A DNA stretch of 64,000 nt, taken from NCBI GenBank assembly GCA_013368445.1, contig JAACJO010000011.1, positions 1,054,001-1,118,000 on the forward strand, in the 5' to 3' direction. Within the stretch, counting starts at the first letter, position 1. Each line of letters opens with the position of its first letter. Positions 24,638 to 34,536 of the stretch are shown here, in pieces. This stretch comes from Leucocoprinus leucothites (Eukaryota > Basidiomycota > Agaricomycetes > Agaricales > Agaricaceae). Both the position numbers and the translations under genes were made by a program. The notes under the pieces are model-generated. The model worked only from the letters and a program-made list of their open reading frames with translations, had not been told where the DNA came from and did no database searches.

Positions 24638-25448
24638 GGATGGTGCTACGCCCAGTATGTCGATCTGCCTGGCGTGATTCGTCGCTGACACATCGATAAT
24701 TCCAGATGAATGTTTACTTGCTGCCGCGCGTTCTGACAATGAGGATCAGCTCCTAGAGGCTATGGAGAACGATGCTGACATCAATTGTCAGGATGGGTGC
24801 GTCGCCCCTATTTCTGCCTCAGTATTCCCTTGCTGACTTTTCTACAGAGCAGGCGATACACGTATGCAAACACTCTTTTTACATGATATAAATTTGATTT
24901 GAACGTTGCCGTCACAGCTCTACACCTCGCGTACGCCACTTCCCCAGCACTCACTATCAAAGTCTGCTCTCTAACAGCTTTCGCTATGGCAGAGTTAAAA
25001 ACGTGTCTTTTGATGTTCTTGAACACATTTTGAGCCACGAAAACTGCGATGTCGACCCGCTTAACAGATTATCAGGAAAGACGCCACTCCATTATGCTGT
25101 AGAGCTTGAGGACGACAAAGACCGACTCTTGATTATCGAGTCCCTATTAGACGCTGGCGCCGATACAACGTAAGTGTTTATTCGGTCATGTGCAATTAGC
25201 GCTTATCATGTTTGGTGATGTAGAATCAAAGATAGAGAAGGCGATACCATACTCGATATCCTTCGCTCAAGTGACACGAAGATTCGGGCTCTCATTCAGA
25301 AAGCCCGAGCTCAGAGCACGATTGACCACCGTGATATAGCTGACGGTAAGTGGCGTAATCCTTGCAGGTGTTCTGATTAGATAACTCATAATCTCACAAA
25401 GACGATGATGACGACGATGAACCGGGTTCGGGTTCGGAGTCGGAGTAA
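24636..25448 (+). CDS. Small ankyrin-repeat protein
   Basis: Seven exons: 24636..24654, 24706..24796, 24848..24861, 24918..24930, 24978..25169, 25224..25345 and 25402..25448, giving 165 aa. Two exons are only 14 and 13 nt but are needed to restore the ankyrin consensus GDTPLHLAFRYG. A second repeat reads [13 protein letters not shown], and a third degenerate unit reads [16 protein letters not shown]. The protein starts [20 protein letters not shown] and ends in an acidic tail ([15 protein letters not shown]). It resembles small cytosolic fungal ankyrin proteins of the YGL242C type; no biochemical role can be assigned. Its ATG overlaps by two bases the first ATG of the divergent kinase gene. 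Confidence 0.85.
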
Positions 25449-25646
25449 CCTACGAGCTTTCGGAAGTGGATTATAGAGATTTGCTAATTTTACAACACAT
25501 TCCTCAATGGCCGGAAGCTGAGAAGAGTGTACTTAACAATAGTCATGTTGACGAAACCTGGAACGTGATAACATGTGATCTGCTCACCAAGCAATTAATC
25601 ACGCTCGACACAACCAAGTGATCTGATAATCCCTTTGCGGAATACA

Positions 25647-25652
25647 TATAAA
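25647..25652 (+). promoter_or_regulatory. TATA box of the thioredoxin gene
   Basis: TATAAA lies 61-66 nt upstream of the thioredoxin ATG. A stress-inducible TATA promoter would fit the gene, but this is a sequence match only. Confidence 0.5.
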
Positions 25653-25712
25653 GCCCATAAGCTTGCTCCCAAGTTTCCAACAGTCTCCCACAACCTCATC
25701 ACATATACAACC

Positions 25713-26203
25713 ATGCCCGTTACACCGATTGAAAGCTTCCAGCAATTCAATGAAATAGTGCGCTCGCATCTTCCTTTCCGACCTTCAGGGTGCCGGCCTA
25801 ACCGTCTTCGTAGATCAATTCTGGAAAGCCGATCCTCATTGACTTCTGGGCAACGTGGTGCGGCCCTTGCCGTGTGATCAGCCCGATTTTCGAGAAACTC
25901 TCTGACCAGGCTCCGGGCGTCGAGTTCTACAAGGTGGATGTCGATAAGCAGGAACAAATATCACAGGAGTGTGGAATCAAAGCTGTGGGTTTGCCGTCTC
26001 ATCCTTCACTAGAAATTATCTGATCATTATCCCATCACTCTTCAGATGCCTACCTTCATACTTTTCAAAGATGGAAACAAAGTCGGGGAGACCGTCGGCG
26101 CTGTCCCTGCTAAACTTCAGGTTAGTCCTCAGGCTTACTGATTTGTATGGTGACTTATCAGATCGTTCAGGAGTTGATTGAGAATTCGAAGGCCCTTGTG
26201 TAA
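25713..26203 (+). CDS. TRX1: Cytosolic thioredoxin
   Basis: Four exons, 25713..25757, 25814..25984, 26046..26120 and 26162..26203, give 110 aa. The sequence has the classical layout: MPVTPIESFQQFNEI, ILIDFWATWCGPCRVISPIF with active site WCGPC, VEFYKVDVDKQEQISQECGI, the cis-proline loop AMPTFILFKDG, then VGAVPAKLQ and a C-terminal helix. There is no presequence, so it should be cytosolic/nuclear. It reduces protein disulfides (peroxiredoxins, ribonucleotide reductase, PAPS reductase) and is regenerated by thioredoxin reductase. All introns are GT..AG and close to 55 nt. Confidence 0.96.
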
Positions 26204-27058
26204 ATGACTGTAGTCTCTTAGACATTTGTTCATATGCTTCTTTATTCGCTATGTGGTGTATGTAAATTCTTTCTAGACGCTGTAATGTAAAATCCATCGA
26301 TATCTCATATTTCTGTTGGATGCCCTCGAAAGGTTTCTTGGTAGTGGACTGCTAGCGGCCGCTAGCCAACCACAGGGACTAACCCTGACCACCGAGAAAC
26401 TCAGATCTCGATACAGTCTCCCGAGCCTGAGTCGTGTATACTCCGAAAAGCAGCATGCCAGCCACATTAACCGATCAATCTAAGCAATTGGGTTTATCGT
26501 CTATTGCTGATTAGTAAGTGGACTCAGTAGCAGAGCGAATGTTGAGCTTGGTTAACAGCTTATTAAACCTCACGCAACAGCAGCGGCAGAAACAAAAAGA
26601 GGCTCATAGAAGAGCACCATATGACTGAGTGTTTCAATGCCAGTTCTAAATCTAATAGCACCACAATACCCCAAGTAACCATCAAACATTCAGTCCATAA
26701 ATACCTACACTGCTCACACTGATGTCATTCTTGTTAACAATTGCTGTAGAGCTTCCAGGTACTGTACCTACTCGAAGGTTACAACGACCGCCCACAAATT
26801 ACCATCTGGACGAGTTCAACCAACTCGTCCATTGCCCCCACCATACATCAAGGATCTGTGCAAACTCAAACAGATAAGGTGTTGTACAAAATATGTATCG
26901 GTTCCGGTGGTGCAACTCTGTGCGACGACCTGGTGTAACCTGGCTCCCGGACGTCTTTTCTCTTTACGCTCAGCCCCCAGGAGAAGACCTCATGAATACC
27001 AGAGTGGAGAAAAAGGCTTTATACTTGTCATCAATATTATACAATCAGTGGAATGAGT
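26204..27058. other. Convergent intergenic region with an inverted-repeat element
   Basis: It separates the convergent thioredoxin and carboxylesterase genes. The only structure noticed is the inverted repeat at 26334-26399 described separately. No gene is visible. Confidence 0.5.
26334..26399. repeat. Inverted repeat with a perfect 16-bp palindromic core
   Basis: The 16-bp core GCTAGCGGCCGCTAGC (26351-26366) is its own reverse complement. Outer arms TTTCTTGGTAGT (26334-26345) and ACCACCGAGAAA (26388-26399) are complementary at 10 of 12 positions, and a small hairpin CAGGGACTAACCCTG lies between core and right arm. The element could fold as a cruciform or be a remnant of a miniature inverted-repeat element. 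No target-site duplication is evident. Confidence 0.6.
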
Positions 27059-29432
27059 CTACAGAGGATAGGCCAAACCGAGACCAGTGAGATACGTCAT
27101 CTGAGGAACTCGATAATCGTCTGTGCTGAGCTGAACCCCGGTATCATTATTATCATGCGTGAACCATAAAATCTGTTTCGAGCTGTTGTCATATTTCGGC
27201 CAGCCTGGTTCCGTTCCATTGTTGGGGTCAAGGTTGGTGACGAAACGGATGAGATAGTCATCGAGAACGTGGTATGAGAGGTCAGAGGAGTGATACTGTG
27301 CATTGCGATTAGATTCGGGACTGAATTGAGAATATAAAATGTACGAACTGCCCCAACGAAAGGGGTATCCATTCCTCGACTACTCTCTGGTGTCGGTGTG
27401 AGTATCATTGAACCAGTGATAGACACTGTAAGTAACTTACGATAGCTCCAAATATTCTGACTCGCAAACCGCTGCTGCACAAAGAATCTTCTCGGTGCTT
27501 GGAAGACAACGTCTCCTTGAAAAGCTGCATTCCTCTTGTATTGAGACGTGATGGCGTTAAATATGGACGTATTGAAAGGCGAGCCTTCGTTGCGATTATC
27601 CGGATACAATTCCAAGACGTCGCTGACATTCTGATCCGGGACGTCAGATAGATAGTTGAACTTCAAGAAAGACCTGAAATCATCGTTGCTAGTGATGTTC
27701 AGGGACGTCAATGAAAATACAGTGCCTTCATCGGCACAGTTACCTGGAAAGCAACAAGCATTCAGTAAATGACCTGAAGGAACTTGTAATATTGTCATAC
27801 CGCTGACGATGGGGATGTTGGCAACTGTACCGTTCAATACCATATTTTGGGGATTGTCAGGCAAGAAGTCTCCATCGGCTCGAGGAACCCAGACAAGGTC
27901 CAGGGATGTGTAGTCATAGTAATTTGGTGTCCGGTTAATCACTATCTTAAGGTCTTCGTAAGGAACACTTCGAAGACAATTCAAGGTATCATTCTGGCCG
28001 GTACAGTTTGTTTGGTTAACGATTTGGTCATACCATACCTATCCAGCATTATCACAGTGAGCGTATAGAAGTATAAAAGTAGTCATTAGATACTGACCTG
28101 GCCTCTTGTAATGTCTCCGACAGGAATGGGTGCACCCGACTGCATGAAGGCACCTCGAAATAGCCCGGCTGGATCCCCATTATTGGTGAGCATATGAAGG
28201 GAAGAAGAAATCGCTCCAGCTGATTGTCCCCATCTATGTGTTTGTTAGCTAACATCCCCACAGCGATGGAACAAATTCTAGACAGACAGGGTAACGCGGC
28301 TAGGGTCACCACCAAAGTTGGCGATGTATTTGTTGATCCACTGAAGTGCCGCACGTTCTGAGCCAATAGGATGAGCAAAAAAAATACCATTGGAGAAAAA
28401 AGGAGCTGACGGTCTCGAAGGCCGAGATTAGTGGCATTGACGGCCTTGGTCTCCTGACTTGCTAAAAATCCCCAGCCTGTGAATGGAGAGTGAGCGCCAG
28501 CGATAATGCTCTTGAACCGAGAGGTGTACCAGAGACACTGGAAGTGCATATTAGTCAGAGGGATGGACACTGGTAGGTGATGATAATACGAACCGGTAAT
28601 TCATAGAAACATACATCAACGGTTCACCAAGCTCAACTGAGCGCCGCACAAGTAAAGCTGCGTCGTCATCATAGCTGCAAGAAAAATGTGAATCAAAACT
28701 AGCATTGAAAAAAGGGAATAGGCGCACTAATACGTTGTACCTGTCTCAAAGCCGCCTAAACCACTTTTTGTGAGAGACGATAACTCGTGAAAATAATGTT
28801 GCTCACCTCCAACAATCCACTACGCGCAAAGAATGAGTACCGCCATAAATCTGTGTGATATCGGAAACCAACTCACTACGACAATAGGAAGATTTGAAGA
28901 GGAGTTGGAATTATCGGGGCGCATGATATTGACGGTCAGACCTACGGATGGAGGCCGTCAACTTCTAGAAAAGCTAGGCTAAAGGCAGCAAGAACTTACA
29001 ATCTTCACTCTCGGGCGGTCTATTGTCGTCATCGAAATTAACATCTGTCCACGTTGGATCAACTTGAATGGTTCCAGAAACGGTGGCTCTTCGCCTGTGG
29101 AATACATCATGGAAGAAGCTAGAAACCAATGAAGCATTTTGCTGAGGGCACGAGTACCCGAAATTATTTGCACTAATGTTCCCGCTGTACGACGATGCGA
29201 CCACTGGTTGGCTGAATCTCAAGTTGTTGACGGGTGGGGACGCATAGGGAACCCCGAGGAACTTGTGTACTCCAGAGGTCGAGACACCGTAAACGGTAGC
29301 TTGATCGAGAGTGGCCGTTGGGGTTGCTGATGTCGGTGTAGCTGAACTTGAAGAAGATGAGGTGGAAGAGTCCTGGGCGTAGCTTATGCCAACCCCTAGG
29401 AGAAGTGAGAGCCAGCGTAGTGGTCGTGTCAT
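27059..29432 (-). CDS. Secreted type-B carboxylesterase/lipase (COesterase), copy 1
   Basis: Thirteen exons: 29432..29000, 28941..28877, 28819..28807, 28755..28734, 28674..28594, 28537..28530, 28476..28411, 28357..28288, 28233..28098, 28038..27801, 27743..27441, 27386..27349, 27295..27059; 569 aa. Signal peptide MTRPLRWLSLLLGVGISYAQ is followed by a Ser/Thr-rich linker. Family motifs: FLGVPYASPP, SEDCLTVNIMRP, oxyanion-hole WIVGGGFETG, YVSMNYRVSGWGFLAS, nucleophile WGQSAGAISSSLHM, Glu in NCADEGTVF and His in GAYHSSDL. The nucleophile motif is GQSAG instead of the usual GESAG. Two exons are tiny (13 and 8 nt) and shared with copies 2 and 3. The family cleaves lipid, carbamate or aryl esters outside the cell; substrate unknown. 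The next ATG upstream (29459) is possible. Confidence 0.9.
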
Positions 29433-29849
29433 CGTTCGCCACGTCCGGTTCTCCACCACCAGATAACTGGTATATATTACTCATCGTTGAGAGGACAGGG
29501 GCTGCTGTTTCAGGTGAGTGCCATTGGGGTGAGTGTGTCTCGGCACCCGACAGAAGCGGTGTTGAGACACCATAGATACTTGGAGGGTAAGAGGACCGCA
29601 CGGGTTTTCCATGATCATTCCCGCCACAAGCCAAGGGGAAGCGAGAGATCACTTACACGAGCAGATGAAGATCGGTCGGACTGATCAGGAGAGGTTGGAG
29701 AAGAAGCCTGTTCTCTGTAATATTCATGGTATCAGAAATACATAAACAAGGGCACTAGTGTCCGTGAAGAGATGGGAGTTGTCCGTTCGCACCGAAATGG
29801 AAAATTGGTACTGGAATATACATATTGCAAGACGTAAATATTGAAGTAA
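29433..29849. other. Spacer upstream of carboxylesterase copy 1
   Basis: Contains the carboxylesterase promoter and the 3' UTR of the LysM gene. No further gene is seen. Confidence 0.45.
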
Positions 29850-30580
29850 TCAGGTCTCCTTTGGAAGACAGACCGTGGATCCTGGAAGAAGAGTTTCGCA
29901 TTGAAGCTTCGGATTTAGGGTTTGCAACTTGTCAAGGGGAATACCATGTGCCTGGGCAATATCCCAGCAAGAGTCACCTGGTTGGACGAAGTATGCTTTC
30001 GTGTTGCCGCAGCAACTTTCTCGAGTGCTAAGTCCAGGGGAGAGGACCAAACGCCATACGAGGAGAAGAACAACCGCAATGAGGAGAAAGAAGGGAAAGA
30101 GGGTCCTGTAGGCGCTCGCATTTATATCAATGTGGGGTTTGGGTGCCATGGTAGACTAGATCGAGGGGTCAATGCCTGGACTAGTAAATTAGAGTGATGA
30201 CTCAACGTTAGGATCATTGTTGAGTAGCTGGTATCCATTGGAATATGTCGGAGCAGCTTCCAAGTCATCGTCGTCTGTAGCAGTTGGACCGGCAACTGAT
30301 GCAGGAGGGCCAGAGACTGCAAGGACAATGTCAGCTCGGAAAAATACTAATGGTGATGTCACACGAACCCCTAGTTAGTCCCCCATACTCAGAGCCCTCT
30401 GCACTCCTCCAGGTACCACCCGCGCTGTCTCGGAAATAATATCTACCCTCGTCTGCATCATACCCAGTCCGCTTCATGCCCTCGGGCAGGCGATAGTCGT
30501 CCTGTGTCTTCTAGTCAGATGACAGGGCCAAGTCAAGGGTAGGGCCAACAAACCTCATCATATTGGGTCCAACGTCCCAT
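29850..30580 (-). CDS. Type-II membrane protein with an extracellular LysM (CBM50) domain
   Basis: Four exons, 30580..30554, 30510..30369, 30316..30207 and 30155..29850, give 194 aa. The cytosolic part starts MGRWTQYDEKTQDDYRLPEG, then MKRTGYDADEGRYYFRDSAG, and has an acidic linker. A single hydrophobic span (TLFPFFLLIAVVLLLVWRLV) follows at about residues 107-127. The C-terminal domain is LysM: AYFVQPGDSCWDIAQAHGIP, then LDKLQTLNPKLQCETLLPGS and TVCLP, with the usual cysteines. LysM binds chitin-type glycans; a membrane-anchored form facing the wall or a secretory lumen suggests wall sensing or binding rather than a secreted effector. Without the last intron the frame would stop at VESSL. 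Confidence 0.85.
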
Positions 30581-31144
30581 GAATGTCAGCTGAACGAGAA
30601 AAAGACGATGAATTCAGATAGAAGACTTGGTGCAAAAAGACTGTGATAAAAGGTTGTGGGCAAGAGCTGGGCGGGTGCAGTCGTCCCACGAATGGGACGA
30701 CACCGCCCCGCAAGCCGTGACCTCTGGACATCACCGCTTGTCACGATGTACCTTCATCCACGTTTAGCTTTTGTTCCTTCTCGCGCTTCTAATTCGCAGA
30801 AAATGCTTCTCTTACAAGCTTGTGATTGTTATCCTCGAAATTTTAATGATCTTTTTCGCGTCATTTGCGGCATTGAAGGTCATAGGATCACAAATTCTTG
30901 TACTCGAGAGATTGCGTGAGGACTCGCGTCCATCATCTGACCTCCTCGCACCGTCCACCATGCGAATGTGCGAGTAAACTCTTGCTAGAGCGCACAGAAC
31001 TGACTCCCACGTCGATAGTTCTACCATTCTTGCCTCTCTCTTCGGTTCCTGGGCTCTTGTACACTCAGCTCGGAGTATAAATTGAAGAGTGCCTCGACTT
31101 CTAGGCCCTTGTGGTTGGTTCATATCACTACTCAGTCCAAGATC
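30581..31144. other. Divergent promoter region, LysM gene / small secreted protein 1
   Basis: Promoter space for both divergent genes; the TATA box of the plus-strand gene is listed separately. No gene is seen inside. Confidence 0.45.
31076..31082 (+). promoter_or_regulatory. TATA box of small secreted protein 1
   Basis: TATAAAT lies 63-69 nt upstream of the ATG at 31145. The tandem copy has a TATAAATA at 32618-32625, at a nearly equal distance, so the promoter was duplicated with the gene. Confidence 0.55.
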
Positions 31145-31950
31145 ATGGCTCAGGCATTCTTCTTCAGCATCTTTGCACTCTTGTTTGCCGCCGTGTTTGC
31201 GGTTCCAACTGTTCAACCCAGGCAGTTCTCTCCCGGTGATATCATCAATGCCCTCGGCATCGGTCTCGTTACAGACATTCACGCTTTCATCACTGTAAGT
31301 ACGATCAACTCGAAATCGTTACCACATATCATCTCACTGCAAACCAGCCTGATTCCCTCACCAACAATCTGATCAGGTACGTTTCATATCTATACAACTG
31401 GTCAGATAACTCACCGAGATGAACCCCTGTCTAGCATTAACTTTGATGGTGAGTTATCGTCTGAATTGCCGATATTGGCCTATTCTAATAAAGTATTAGT
31501 CAAGAACCCACTCCCTATTGAGCTGACTATTAAGAAAATCAGCAGCTCTGCTGGGTTGAACGACACCGAATTTGCGCGATTTGAACATACCTTCCCCAGC
31601 CCAGGCCTCGTTGTCGGTCCTTTGGCGACCAAGAACTCCGGCACAATCGATAATGTCTTGGTCACTCAAGGCGTTGCGAACTCTCTTGATATCATCCCTC
31701 TCGGTGTCCTAGACCTTTTGGACACTGACGCCGATATTCAGTGAGTTTTCAGTCTCGAACCGTTGTCTGATCACTTCTCATATCATCCAGAGCGGCCACG
31801 ATTCTTGGTCACCTCGGGTTCCCAGTTGCACTTGATAATTTGGAGCAAGACGATGTCCCTACGACGTAAGCACAGGTTTTCTTTCTGAACTGGTTATTGT
31901 CGATGATTGATGATATGGGGCTTTCCAGGTACAATCTCACTCTCGCTTGA
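31145..31950 (+). CDS. Small secreted protein with a LEA2/WHy-like domain, tandem copy 1
   Basis: Six exons, 31145..31294, 31348..31376, 31435..31448, 31500..31740, 31791..31865 and 31929..31950, give 176 aa. A signal peptide (MAQAFFFSIFALLFAAVFAV) is followed by FSPGDIINALGIGLVTDIHA. The core SINFDVKNPLPIELTIKKIS and FEHTFPSPGLVVGPLATKNS recall the LEA-14/WHy fold (NF.VKNP.P.EL.I). The rest is GTIDNVLVTQG, SLDIIPLGVLDLLDTDADIQ, ATILGHLGFPVALDNL and TTYNLTLA. I do not know a proven function; related proteins look widespread in mushroom-forming fungi. Exons 2, 3, 5 and 6 have the same lengths as in copy 2 (29, 14, 75, 22 nt). A possible longer N-terminus from 31082 was rejected because it would bury the signal peptide. 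Confidence 0.82.
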
Positions 31951-32680
31951 TGTGCTGTAAAAGTGCAAAATCTCGAGTCAATTATTAGGATACATGTGTT
32001 TGTCCACTTGTCGTCGCATAGAACTGAATATGAAGGCCAATCGATTGCTTAAATGGACTGAGGCTTGAGCCTTTACAAGCTCTTGATTCAAAATCTACCT
32101 TCATTGACCTCAACTGCCTAGCAACTGCAGATACCCTGGATTATAACCCTGGCTTCCCTTCATTCCTAAGTGAAAAACGTCACATGCAGATCGAATTTAT
32201 GAGACGCTTCACCCTACGGTATTATTGAGCAGAAGGCGACGATTTGTCCGAAAAATCACAGACGACGGCAGTCTACGATTATCATCATTACCAGCATATA
32301 TGTCCGCTGACTGACCACAAGAACAGTTCTCTCCTGGATGCCCAAGGGGCTTGATTGTCCTGTGGGTTGCATGTAAGCCTGTGATTGTTTGATTTCTTGA
32401 CCAAGTTTACGGCGATAGTGGGCTTCAAGGTCATGAGATCCCAGGATATTATATTGAATTGTCCAAATCAGTACCATCACCCCTCGCTGCTGGCTCTACT
32501 ATCCATACGACCACGCGGTCATTCTTGTACCATGGCACGACCATGTCCCTAGACTCTCACGTCTATACTTATTGCTGCCTTGGTTTACCATCTACTGCAT
32601 AGCTCTTGGATTCTCCGTATAAATACGTGAACTCGAGCATGGTCAATGGGCATCGCTGCTAAACCCGGACGATCAGGAAC
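31951..32680. other. Spacer between the two small secreted protein genes
   Basis: Contains the 3' UTR of copy 1 and the promoter of copy 2. No gene is visible. Confidence 0.45.
32618..32625 (+). promoter_or_regulatory. TATA box of small secreted protein 2
   Basis: TATAAATA 56-63 nt upstream of the ATG at 32681, matching the arrangement in copy 1. Confidence 0.55.
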
Positions 32681-33501
32681 ATGGCTCGCGCATTCTTTTA
32701 CGCCTTTATTGCCCTCCTTTACGCGAGTGTCTTTGCGGCTCCGACTACCAGCGATACCAGTGATGCTTCGATTGAAGGATTCTCTATTGGCGACATCATC
32801 AATGCCCTTGGAATTGGCTTTGTCACCCATATTCACGTAGTCATTTCGGTGAATAAAACTCGCTATCAAATGCTCACACTTGGTGCTGATGAGATATATA
32901 GCTCGAATCACTCACTACCAACCTCGTCAGGTATGTTTCAAGAACACAGCAAAAGTGCTAACAATTCACTCGCGTGATTTTCTACCAGCATTGATTTTGA
33001 TGGTTTATCATCCGTGCAAACGCCACGACCTTAGCTAATTAATGGGAAACTCTAGTCAAGAACCCACTTCCTCTCGAGCTGACAATTGACAAAATCACGA
33101 GTTCTGCGGGGATAAATGGTACAGAATACGCGAACTTTAGCCACACTTTCGACGGTGGCCTCGTCGTTCCCCCTCTTGGTTCTGTAAACTCTGGAACAAT
33201 TGATAATGTCCTTCTGACTCAGGGCGCTTTGGCTTCTCTTGATATTATTCCGCTTGGTTTCTTGGATCTCTTGAACACAGATACTAACGTCAGGTAGGTT
33301 AACGTGGCTTAGTTGCACTTAGGAATTAGTTCTCATGGTTTGTATACAGGGCTGCAACTATTGTGGGCCATTTGGGAATTCCTATTCCTCTTGATGGCTT
33401 GAAGCAGAAGAACGTCGCGACGGCGTAAGTGTTACAAGGATTCCGAGTGCTACGTCATTATACTGACTTGCTTGGTTAGTTATGACCTTTCTCTTTCTTA
33501 A
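32681..33501 (+). CDS. Small secreted protein with a LEA2/WHy-like domain, tandem copy 2
   Basis: Six exons, 32681..32848, 32902..32930, 32989..33002, 33056..33293, 33350..33424 and 33480..33501, give 181 aa. It is a clear paralogue of copy 1: signal peptide MARAFFYAFIALLYASVFAA, then FSIGDIINALGIGFVTHIHV, SIDFDVKNPLPLELTIDKIT, FSHTFDGGLVVPPLGSVNSG, ASLDIIPLGFLDLLNTDTNV, TIVGHLGIPIPLDGLKQKNV and AYDLSLS. Divergence is greatest just after the signal peptide, where copy 2 has a Ser/Thr/Asp insertion (TTSDTSDASIEG). Conservation of the hydrophobic core with drift at the mature N-terminus fits a duplicated secreted protein. Function is unknown; no cysteines stabilise it, so it is not a classical Cys-rich effector. 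Confidence 0.82.
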
Positions 33502-34536
33502 TGAAATAAGAATACGACGGAGAGAAGAATGAAGTTAACGTACACTTTTCGGGATACGAAGAAGCTTGAGGGATGCCGGAAGAAGACAATGCCTCGCTTG
33601 AAAGATTTGTACACTTGTTCATATATAATGTTGATTTTTCAGGGACTTATCTTGAGCTGTGCGGATCTGGGACCAGATATGGATGTAAACGTGAACAGAT
33701 TCCATCAAGTGAGTTGTCGCAGGAGCACTTTGAGCACATGTCTTCGCGTGTACACAATAGCATAGTCACTTCCATGTGATTATGACCTTTCCAAGAACAG
33801 AACAGAAGATTATTGGTCGTGCAGAGCCAGGTATAGACTGACGCGGAAGAGCAGATGCCATTGATGTAGATGTACGATCGTGATCGGAGGCGTTCACAAA
33901 AGGATGTAGCCTGGAATGACTAGTCGGCCCGTGGCAAAGCTCAGAAAATATATATTGGACGGTCCGTACCAGCATCGCTTGATTTGAGGACTGTCGTGGC
34001 CTGACCCGTTTTGATACTGTAAACTTTTCCACAAAAGGTTTGGGCATCCTTGAGCAAGCACTCTTCACGAATCGTCCCAAAGACTCTCTAGAAGATCAGC
34101 CTAAAACGCAGCTACTTACTTGAACAAAGTATCACGACCGCTTGATTCTCGGGAGTAAAAATCAACCATCAAGATAAAACGTTACTCTTGAATCATTCTA
34201 CCACCATACACTGCCCCGACAAGTCAATTTGTCTCTGGTCGCACTGATAGCACACTGATGTATAAAAGGAAAGCGTGTCAAATTGAACCCTTACCCTCTG
34301 GGAACTCAATCTGGTATCAACTTGACGCACGACCAATCGTGTCGTTGGCTTGGTGCATAGTTCGAAAAAGAGACTTAAAGGTCCAGACGTCCAAGCCGGC
34401 TTATGCCGAATAATGCTTAGTCATCTGTCCACTTCTGTTCGGCAACTGTACAGTTTATCTCAGCCACCCGGCATCCAGTCTCTCCAGTCAATGAGTGTGT
34501 CCCCCGCGCCGAAGCCAGCTCAAAAGTACATACGCC
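33502..34536. other. Intergenic region upstream of the eL28 gene
   Basis: About 1 kb without a supported gene. A TATAAAAGG at 34261-34269 lies 270 nt before the eL28 start and could belong to it only if the leader is long or spliced. Confidence 0.4.

Noticed and set aside
26351..26366. Palindrome as cloning-vector contamination
   Set aside because: NotI/NheI-like sequence raised the idea, but both flanks are ordinary genome sequence and outer arms extend the symmetry, so contamination is not the best explanation; kept as a natural element.
29173..29652. Minus-strand frame of 159 codons overlapping the carboxylesterase start
   Set aside because: It overlaps the signal peptide and first exon of carboxylesterase 1 in another frame; that gene explains the openness.
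30122..30328. LysM locus as two separate genes (N-terminal part ending VESSL, and a short membrane LysM protein starting MAPKPHID)
   Set aside because: A canonical GTTGAG..CTAG intron joins them in frame and gives one protein with cytosolic, membrane and LysM parts.
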